From positions 1-21,905 of the forward strand of contig CAJLYO010000004.1 in assembly GCA_905210885.1 (NCBI GenBank): a stretch of DNA of 21,905 bases, read 5' to 3'. Below the pieces are notes generated by a model. That model was not told the origin of the DNA. It saw nothing but the letters and a program-made list of their open reading frames with translations, and did no database searches. This document shows positions 8,857 through 15,396 of the stretch, one piece after another. Each line of letters starts with the position of its first letter. The first letter of the stretch is position 1. The translations under genes and the position numbers were made by a program. The stretch is from an uncultured Eubacteriales bacterium. GTDB lineage: Bacteria > Bacillota > Clostridia > Monoglobales > Firm-18.

Positions 8857-11568
8857 TTAAAAATCTCTTTTATGCAGAGCGTCTGTAATCTTCTCTTTGC
8901 AATCCATAGACGTTGTGGGAAGTCTGAGTATTTTTACATTTGCTTCTTTCAGCAATCTGTCTTTTCTCCTGTCTCGGGCTGCTTGTATGCTTTCACGGTG
9001 TTGACTTCCGTCAACTTCAACGACAAGTTCGATTTTTTTGTCCAACGTGCTGTAAATCACAAAATCACAGTGAGTATTTATATTCCGGACAAATTTTATG
9101 TCATCGCTGTCTGTTAATGAACTGATTTTTATAATCGCCCTTAACGGATATTTGAAGCGATATGCCAATGCGCCGCATTCTCCCGATTCGCATATATCCC
9201 GAATTATTGTTGCTATGATATTTTCGCTGTCAAAGTCCGATATATGCAGCAGCCGTTTTTTCATTTCCGCTAATATAGGCGAGTAATCGTCATACATTAA
9301 ATCAAAAACAGAATATACCGATGACTGCAAAACTTTGGTTTCGCTGCAATAATACTCACAATATTTTTTCATATCACGCAGGATCGAGCCTTCCTGTTCC
9401 AATATTTCACGGCTTGCAAGGACATAGAGCTTGCTGACTGCACGCGATATGGCAACGTTTATAAGCTTCGGATTGTTAAGAAAATCAATTCTTTCCTCAT
9501 CCTCGTAAAACTTAACTTTATTGGCAACTGTAGAAAGGATTACGGTGTCACATTCTTTTCCCTGAAACTTATGTACGGTATCGATTAACATTCCCGTTTC
9601 CGCAAATCTTGTTTTCAGCAATTCGACTTGGTCCCTGTATGGTGCAGCTATACCGGTTTTTGCAGGATTCAGGTGCGGCATTAATTCTCTGGCGATTATT
9701 TCAGCCTGCCGTTCGTTGATTCTTCCGCGTGCAAGATGAGATGGGTGCGAAATAATATTAACACAGCAGCCCGGCATATGATCTTTTATTACAACGAGCT
9801 TTCCGTTATAAAAACGCTTGTTGCAAAAGCCTATTATTTCCGGGTCACAGCGATAATGTTCACGCAGCAATGTGTCAGCTACGGAAGGTACAGCTTTTTT
9901 TACGCACACCAAAATACTGTTGTGCACATAATCATAACATTCCGCCAAACCCGACACCTTAAAAATATGATTTAACGTGTTTATATAAGAATTTTTTATT
10001 ACATGCGGAAGCTGCTTTTCATCTCCGACCAGAACAACTTTTTTCGCACAGGAAAAGGCTATAGCCGCAGTAACAAGGTCCACCTGGCTTGCCTCGTCAA
10101 TAATAATACAATCATACAAATAGTGTTTGCCCGAACAGGAAGCGATTGCATGTGCGGTGCTGTACACTACGGGATATTTACGCACAAACTCGCTGAAACG
10201 ATAGCGATAATTATTCTCCGTTAATTCGCAAAAAGGCTTGCTGTACCTTTCTCTTAAAGCATTTTCAAACACTTTTTTGGAAAACAGCGTAAAATCGTTT
10301 AGCAAACCTTCAAAATTGTTTTTTCTTAAGAATGCATCGATCTTCTCGTTTTCCTGTTTTAACTCTTTTATTTTGGCTGTGTAGTATTTGTTTTCAAGAT
10401 ATTCAACGACATCATACGAATCGCTAAGAAAATCTTTTGCGCGGATAATACCGAATCTGAACAACAGACGCACCCGGACAGAAAAGTGCAGGTGTTGTTC
10501 CCGGGGGACACATTGTAAAACAGAGGACAATTCAAGTAGTTTTTTGCTTGCGTAATTCTTATTCAGCAGTTTTTTCGGAATAACACGGCTTCTTAAGTTA
10601 TATTCCGCATCATTTATTGCCTTTTCGGTTTCTAATTCGGAAATTAACTGCACGTTTTCGGCATATTTCAGCTTTTTCATATAACATTCTTTAAGAAGAG
10701 TGGTTTGTGATACGGTATCCTCCGGGAAAACGCCGGAAAAGTCAACTGTCCGGTTTTGGGATTGTTTGTTTTTAAAAAAAGCAGTTATATTGTCATGGTT
10801 TCCGAGAAAGGCGTTTATACAGCCGTAACCTGCGGCGTCAATCTTTTCAGCCACATTTTTGACGGCTTCGTTGTTACCTGAAACTACGGCTACGGATTTT
10901 CCGCGGACCATCATATTTGCAATTATATTCAATATGGTTTGCGTTTTTCCTGTTCCCGGAGGTCCTTGAATTAACGACAGGTCGTCCTCTAAGGCAATCT
11001 TAACAGCTTTTTGCTGCGAGGCGTTTGTGCTGAACGGAAATATTATCAGTTCGTTGGATTCATTGCGGCATAAAGTTCCGTTGATTAGTTTTGAAAAAAC
11101 ACATTCCTCGGAAACAAAAAGAGAGCGTAATTGCTTTGCGAGAAAACCCTGACCTTCCTCGGCGGATAAGCAGCGGGTTACCTCCGTCAAATAGTTAAGC
11201 AGCCTTTTTGTTTCGGGTTCTTTATTTTTATTTTCTCTAACAGAAATTTTAGATACCTCGTATAAAGAAAGTTTGCCGCTTTCAAAGGTGACCCTATACC
11301 AATTATCAAATTTCAACACGCATGCAACATTGGTTAATGCAGTCCCGTTATAAAAAATCACAGAGTTATCAATGTCAACTTTTTGAGGATTATCAAGGAT
11401 TCTGATGTCGCGGCTGCTTTTTGGATACCATTGCGGACTTTTTGTATATCGGATTAAATATGCGTTCGGTTTTCGTTTGTACTCCGAAACCTGAGAAGTG
11501 ATGTCCTGCCAGTACCGAATTTTGCGGTTGTATTGCAGAATCAATATTTTATTCGGATTCGCAGGCAT
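8857..11568 (-). CDS. SF1 (Upf1-like) helicase fused to a C-terminal PD-(D/E)XK-like nuclease
   Basis: 903-residue ATP-dependent helicase with a nuclease tail. Using ATG 11568: N-terminal beta-rich region of unknown function (1-170); SF1B helicase core with Walker A GPPGTGKT (about 202-209), DEAS (491-494), GDEKQLP (515-521), LREHYRC (568-574), TVHKFQGKECD (664-674) and NVAISRA (704-710). Between motifs I and II lies a long, charged helical insert (about 255-460). The last 100 residues match the DUF2726/Vsr-like nuclease pattern: Asp835 in CDFVIY, Glu851 and Asp853 in VEVDG, Gln856, then a basic helix and KILRLP. ATG 11568 was chosen over GTG 11577 because AGGAG is 8 bases upstream of the ATG but abuts the GTG. 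The gene is a single transcription unit and appears more AT-rich than the operon next to it. Such fusions occur in phage defence and repair; the substrate is unknown. Confidence 0.87.
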   Translation of the reverse strand: MPANPNKILILQYNRKIRYWQDITSQVSEYKRKPNAYLIRYTKSPQWYPKSSRDIRILDNPQKVDIDNSVIFYNGTALTNVACVLKFDNWYRVTFESGKLSLYEVSKISVRENKNKEPETKRLLNYLTEVTRCLSAEEGQGFLAKQLRSLFVSEECVFSKLINGTLCRNESNELIIFPFSTNASQQKAVKIALEDDLSLIQGPPGTGKTQTILNIIANMMVRGKSVAVVSGNNEAVKNVAEKIDAAGYGCINAFLGNHDNITAFFKNKQSQNRTVDFSGVFPEDTVSQTTLLKECYMKKLKYAENVQLISELETEKAINDAEYNLRSRVIPKKLLNKNYASKKLLELSSVLQCVPREQHLHFSVRVRLLFRFGIIRAKDFLSDSYDVVEYLENKYYTAKIKELKQENEKIDAFLRKNNFEGLLNDFTLFSKKVFENALRERYSKPFCELTENNYRYRFSEFVRKYPVVYSTAHAIASCSGKHYLYDCIIIDEASQVDLVTAAIAFSCAKKVVLVGDEKQLPHVIKNSYINTLNHIFKVSGLAECYDYVHNSILVCVKKAVPSVADTLLREHYRCDPEIIGFCNKRFYNGKLVVIKDHMPGCCVNIISHPSHLARGRINERQAEIIARELMPHLNPAKTGIAAPYRDQVELLKTRFAETGMLIDTVHKFQGKECDTVILSTVANKVKFYEDEERIDFLNNPKLINVAISRAVSKLYVLASREILEQEGSILRDMKKYCEYYCSETKVLQSSVYSVFDLMYDDYSPILAEMKKRLLHISDFDSENIIATIIRDICESGECGALAYRFKYPLRAIIKISSLTDSDDIKFVRNINTHCDFVIYSTLDKKIELVVEVDGSQHRESIQAARDRRKDRLLKEANVKILRLPTTSMDCKEKITDALHKRDF

Positions 11569-11606
11569 GAATCTCACTCCTTTCAGATAAGCGTATCGTT
11601 ACCGCC

Positions 11607-11635
11607 ATTGTACCATATTTTACATTTAATATCAA
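11607..11635 (-). promoter_or_regulatory. Sigma-A-type promoter of the helicase gene
   Basis: On the minus strand, TTGATA (11630-11635) and TACAAT (11607-11612) are separated by an ideal 17-base spacer. The -10 box is about 38 bases upstream of ATG 11568. It is well placed to give a short leader for the helicase gene. Confidence 0.7.
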
Positions 11636-11705
11636 CGGTTTTTGTCACAAAAGCGCCGGTATTTCCCGTTGCCTGATTTTTTATACATGCATTGCATAAT
11701 TATGG

Positions 11706-11734
11706 TTGCAAATTTGCTTAGAGTATTGTATAAT
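11706..11734 (+). promoter_or_regulatory. Sigma-A-type promoter of the esterase-isomerase-rhamnosidase operon
   Basis: TTGCAA (11706-11711) and a perfect TATAAT (11729-11734) with a 17-base spacer. The -10 box ends 81 bases before the SGNH esterase start. Just downstream is the inverted repeat TACGAA-N5-TTCGTA (11740-11756), which would cover the transcription start. Confidence 0.75.
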
Positions 11735-11739
11735 GTAGT

Positions 11740-11756
11740 TACGAATTTTTTTCGTA
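11740..11756. promoter_or_regulatory. Inverted repeat at the transcription start, possible operator
   Basis: A 6-bp palindromic pair, TACGAA and TTCGTA, surrounds five T residues directly after the -10 box. Location and symmetry suit binding by a dimeric repressor. It is too short and too AT-rich to be a terminator. No second copy was noticed elsewhere in the window. Confidence 0.35.
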
Positions 11757-11815
11757 CACGGCTTTGGAATGTTACCGGCAGTGTACCGCGAAATTCAGAA
11801 AAAGGAGAGAATAAT

Positions 11816-12535
11816 ATGGAAGTCATACGTAAGCTTAGCGAAAAAAGCAGGAACATAAACGGAAAACCGGCGGTTACGATTGCATTTTTGGGGGACAGTG
11901 TAACCCAGGGATGCTTTGAGGTGTACACCACCGAAACTGGGGGAATAGAGACTGTTTTTGACGCGGAAAACGCATATCATACCCATCTTCGGAAAATTTT
12001 AAACACACTTTTCCCCGCTGCGGCGCTGAACATAATAAACGCCGGAATAAGCGGCGGCTGCGCCCCGGGCGGTCTTGAAAGAATAGAACGCGATGTTTTG
12101 CGGTATTCGCCCGATATGTGCGTGGTGTGCTTCGGACTTAATGACACCGGTAACTATGGAATAGAGGAATACAAAACCGCATTGACGGGGATTTTCGACC
12201 GCCTTTTAAAGGAGGGCGTAGAGGTCATTTTCATGACGCCGAATATGATGTGTACAAAATTAAGCTGTCATATTAAGGAAGAAAATATACGCAAGGTAGG
12301 AGAAGGTATTTTAAACAATCAGGTTTCCGGAAAACTTGAGCAGTACCTTGAGGCGGCAAAGGAAATAGCCGTTTCAAAAAATATACCGGTGTGTGACTGC
12401 TACAGCAAGTGGAAAATGCTTGAAAAAAGCGGTGTGGACACTACCGAGCTTTTGGCAAATCACCTTAACCACCCGACCCGTGATATGAATTGGCTTTTTG
12501 CATATTCACTTGTTGAAACAATGTTTAAAAATTAA
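11816..12535 (+). CDS. SGNH/GDSL-family hydrolase, probable cytoplasmic carbohydrate esterase
   Basis: 239-residue SGNH hydrolase. Block I is FLGDSVTQG with nucleophile Ser28; block II NAGISGG (Gly around 77-81); block III GLND with Asn109; block V NHLNHPT with catalytic His219. The usual DxxH Asp position is occupied by His216, an arrangement (NHxNHPTR) that I recall in a branch of these esterases. There is no signal peptide, so it acts inside the cell. Start ATG 11816 is preceded by AAAGGAGAG at good spacing. First gene of the operon with the isomerase and rhamnosidase; removal of acyl (likely acetyl) groups from imported rhamnose-containing oligosaccharides is the inferred role. Confidence 0.83.
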   Translation: MEVIRKLSEKSRNINGKPAVTIAFLGDSVTQGCFEVYTTETGGIETVFDAENAYHTHLRKILNTLFPAAALNIINAGISGGCAPGGLERIERDVLRYSPDMCVVCFGLNDTGNYGIEEYKTALTGIFDRLLKEGVEVIFMTPNMMCTKLSCHIKEENIRKVGEGILNNQVSGKLEQYLEAAKEIAVSKNIPVCDCYSKWKMLEKSGVDTTELLANHLNHPTRDMNWLFAYSLVETMFKN

Positions 12536-12551
12536 GAAGGGAGAAAAATAT

Positions 12552-13124
12552 ATGAAAACAATAAAAGAAAAACAACTGCTTGTGGGCGCAGACTTTGCAG
12601 GCTATCCCCTTAAAGAGGCAGTATGTGAACACTTAAGAAAAAAAGGCTGGACAATCACCGATGTGGGCGTTAAGGCAGACTCTGACCCGAATGATACCGA
12701 CCTTATGTTCCACCGTGTGGGGCTTAGAGTAGGCTCCATGATTTCGGAAGGAGAGTTTGAACGTGCGCTGATTTTCTGCGGCACCGGAATGGGCATACAT
12801 ATTGCCGCAAGCAAATGCCCCCACGTTCATGCAGGCGTTGTTGAAAGCGTGCCGGCGGCGCTGCGCGCAATCACCGGAAACGGCGTAAACGTGCTTGCCA
12901 TGGGCGCATTTTACGTTGCCCCGGCAATGGGCTGCGATATCGCGGACGCATATTTAAACGCACAGCTTGGCTCGGGATATGAATGGTGGCACAATTTCTA
13001 CGAATTCCACAAACTTGCGATAGATGAGCTTGAAGCATTTGATTACGAGGAGTACAAGAAAAACGGCTTTAAGGTTAAAAAATTGGGCGATTTTCCGCTT
13101 AAGCTGGAAACAAAGCCCGAATAA
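12552..13124 (+). CDS. RpiB/LacA/LacB-type sugar-phosphate isomerase
   Basis: 190-residue member of the RpiB/LacAB aldose-ketose isomerase family. The N-terminal GADFAGYPLKEAV aligns with the family GxDHAGxxLKE motif, but the ring-opening His position is Phe15. The base Cys76 in the FCGTGMGIHIAASK loop is retained, followed by a NGVNVLAMGA segment in place of the usual HNNxN. It is longer than the usual ~150 residues, with an extra C-terminal tail (about 145-190) rich in aromatic and charged residues. Start ATG 12552 has a GGGAG site and lies 16 bases after the esterase stop. Given the changed site and the neighbours, ribose-5-phosphate is unlikely to be the sole substrate; a keto/aldo sugar from the rhamnoside pathway is an inference. 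No gene symbol is given for that reason. Confidence 0.82.
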   Translation: MKTIKEKQLLVGADFAGYPLKEAVCEHLRKKGWTITDVGVKADSDPNDTDLMFHRVGLRVGSMISEGEFERALIFCGTGMGIHIAASKCPHVHAGVVESVPAALRAITGNGVNVLAMGAFYVAPAMGCDIADAYLNAQLGSGYEWWHNFYEFHKLAIDELEAFDYEEYKKNGFKVKKLGDFPLKLETKPE

Positions 13125-13141
13125 ACAGAACGGGGAAAAGT

Positions 13142-15355
13142 ATGGATATATTCAGAAAACTCGGTGCGAAGGCGATATGGATAAACGGCGGCGAAAATCT
13201 TAACCGATATGTACGTTTTCAGACGGTTTTGGATTTGCCTAAAATCCAAAGTACGCGCCTTTATATATGTACCGATACAAAATATGAGCTGTATGTAAAC
13301 GGAGTTCTTGCCGTGTTCGGGCAATATGACGACTTTCCGGAGCAAAAGGTGTATGATACCTGCGATATAACCGAATATCTTTGCGAGGGAGAAAATTTAA
13401 TAAGTATTCTTGCGTATTGCCAGGGGGAAAATTCCTTCCAGCATATGTGCGGTCTGCCTATGGTGATTTTTGCGGCAGAGGCAGACGGAAAGCCTGTTTT
13501 TGTATCTGATGAGCATATAAAATGCAGCGATGAAACGGAATTTACAGCAAACGAATTTGAGCGGATTAACTTTCAGCGTTCCTTTAATTTCGGGTTTGAT
13601 TTAAGAAAGGACAACGGCTGGAGAGAAAAATACGTAAGCGGCGATTGGCAAAATGCCGCGGTCTGTGACGACTCGAAAATCGAATATATTCCGAGTCCCA
13701 TACGCGGACTTGCTTTGTCCGATACGGTTTGCGGCAAAGTTATAACCCAAGGTGTGTTCGGCATTTCGGAGGGAAGTAACGTGTCGCAGAAAATGCAGTA
13801 TGCGGCGCTTTCTTACCGTGAGCCGGGTACGGTGTTTGACTTGAAAACAGGCAGCGTGCTTGCGCCGAACGTGTATTGGATAAGCGATTTGGGCAGAGAA
13901 ACCGCCGGGTATCTTGCGCTGGATATAGAGGCGGAGGAGGGGGCGTGCCTGTGGATTGGGTGCGGCGAGCATCTTGCGGATTTGCGCGTGCGCTCCTATG
14001 TGGGAGAAAGGAACTTTGCCTTTTCATGCGTCTGCCGCGGCGGAAGGCAAAAGATTCGGTTTTACATAAAGCGGCTTGCCGGGCGGTATTTGCAGTTTTT
14101 TGCCTTTTCGGGAATCAAACGAGTATATTCTGCCGGTTTAATGCCTGCGGAGTACCCCTTGGAGTTTGAGAGCGAGTGGCGTTCCTGCGACCGCCTGATG
14201 AACAAAATTTACGGTGTCAGCAAGCGCACACTGCATTTGTGTATGCATGAACACTACGAGGACTGCCCTCAAAGGGAGCAGGCGCTTTACGGTATGGACA
14301 GCCGAAATCAAATGCTTTGCGGATATTATGCTTTCGGTGAAACCAAAATGCCCCGTGCGTCAATTGAGCTTTTGGGAATGTCGCAGAATGAAACGGGAAT
14401 GCTTGAAATGTGTGCGCCGTGCGTATTTGAATCGGTAATTCCAAGCTTTGCCCTGGCGTGGGTGATAGCCCTCGGGGAATACGGAATGTTTTCTGCCGAT
14501 ATTGAATTTTTGCGGAAAATGCAGCCGGTGGCAAAAGGCGTTTTGGGGTATTTTATAAGGCTGAAAAAAGACGGTCTTGTTATGCGCCCGAGCGGATTGC
14601 GCGACTGGAATTTTTACGAATGGACGGACGGTCTTGATAATATGGACGAGCGCGGAAAGCCGACGGACGTTTTATACGATGCACCGCTTAATGCGATTTT
14701 TGCAATGGCGCTGTCAGCATACGTAAATGTTTGCGGTATGCTTGACCTTGCAGGGGAAGCCGCATGGGCAAAAACGGAGCGCGGCGAAATAGTTGCGGCG
14801 TTCCACGGCGGATTTTATTCGGAAAAGGCAGGCGCGTATAAAAATTATATTTCAAAAACGCGTGATGACAGCTTTTCGGAGCTTACCCAGGCGCTTGCGC
14901 TTTTGGGCGGCTGTGTACCGGCGGATAAGGAAAGGAATATACGGAAAAAGCTTGTTTCCGGGGAACTTACCGAGGCGAGCCTCAGTTATCTTATTTTTAA
15001 GTACGACGCGCTTATGGCAGAGTCTGATGTGTACGGCGAATACGTGCTTGACGATATAGCCGAAAAATGGGGGCATATGCTGTATGAAGGTGCGACTTCG
15101 TTTTGGGAAACAATACTCGGCGAATCGGATTTTGACCGTGCAGGCAGTCTGTGCCACGGCTGGTCAGCCGTACCGATTTATGTGTTCTGGCGCTATGTGA
15201 TGGGAATATACCCCGAAACACCGGGGAAAATGCCGCGCAGTGCGCATCCGGTTTGCGGAAAAGATATTTTTGCAAAGGGCAGAATAAAAATGCCGGACGG
15301 CTGTTATAATGTGATAAAGGACAGCCGCGGCGTCAGTATTGAAAGAATAGTATGA
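13142..15355 (+). CDS. Alpha-L-rhamnosidase-like glycoside hydrolase (GH78 type)
   Basis: 737-residue protein of the bacterial alpha-L-rhamnosidase superfamily. The N-terminal half (1-340) contains beta-sandwich domains, including a jelly-roll part (LYICTDTKYELYVNGV) typical of the family. The (alpha/alpha)6 barrel (about 350-670) has the signature EDCPQREQALYGMDSRNQ (Asp374, Glu379, Asp386: acid and substrate-binding positions) and GATSFWE with Glu656 as the probable catalytic base, then CHGWSAVP. A short beta C-terminal domain ends the protein. No signal peptide is present, so the enzyme works on imported oligosaccharides. Start ATG 13142 follows GGGGAA, 17 bases after the isomerase stop. 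Release of L-rhamnose from plant glycans or glycosides is likely. The DCPQREQALY form belongs to a divergent GH78 branch, so specificity is uncertain. Confidence 0.82.
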   Translation: MDIFRKLGAKAIWINGGENLNRYVRFQTVLDLPKIQSTRLYICTDTKYELYVNGVLAVFGQYDDFPEQKVYDTCDITEYLCEGENLISILAYCQGENSFQHMCGLPMVIFAAEADGKPVFVSDEHIKCSDETEFTANEFERINFQRSFNFGFDLRKDNGWREKYVSGDWQNAAVCDDSKIEYIPSPIRGLALSDTVCGKVITQGVFGISEGSNVSQKMQYAALSYREPGTVFDLKTGSVLAPNVYWISDLGRETAGYLALDIEAEEGACLWIGCGEHLADLRVRSYVGERNFAFSCVCRGGRQKIRFYIKRLAGRYLQFFAFSGIKRVYSAGLMPAEYPLEFESEWRSCDRLMNKIYGVSKRTLHLCMHEHYEDCPQREQALYGMDSRNQMLCGYYAFGETKMPRASIELLGMSQNETGMLEMCAPCVFESVIPSFALAWVIALGEYGMFSADIEFLRKMQPVAKGVLGYFIRLKKDGLVMRPSGLRDWNFYEWTDGLDNMDERGKPTDVLYDAPLNAIFAMALSAYVNVCGMLDLAGEAAWAKTERGEIVAAFHGGFYSEKAGAYKNYISKTRDDSFSELTQALALLGGCVPADKERNIRKKLVSGELTEASLSYLIFKYDALMAESDVYGEYVLDDIAEKWGHMLYEGATSFWETILGESDFDRAGSLCHGWSAVPIYVFWRYVMGIYPETPGKMPRSAHPVCGKDIFAKGRIKMPDGCYNVIKDSRGVSIERIV

Positions 15356-15360
15356 GTGTG

Positions 15361-15396
15361 AAAACAGCAGCCTGAATGAAACAGGCTGCTGTTTTT
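15361..15396. terminator. Bidirectional terminator between the rhamnosidase operon and the LuxR gene
   Basis: A perfect 14-bp stem, 15361-15374 with 15382-15395, has a 7-base loop and is followed by T residues to 15396. It is GC-rich in the centre. It starts five bases after the rhamnosidase stop. The stop codon of the convergent LuxR gene (15395-15397) lies inside the right edge of the hairpin. Confidence 0.9.

Noticed and set aside
11642..11815. Longer N-terminus for the SGNH esterase
   Set aside because: It would start upstream of the promoter, whereas ATG 11816 has a strong RBS and the product then fits the family.
13876..15157. Several open frames of 74-105 codons inside the rhamnosidase gene on both strands
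   Set aside because: They are shadows of a gene with clear GH78 motifs; none has an RBS or domain.
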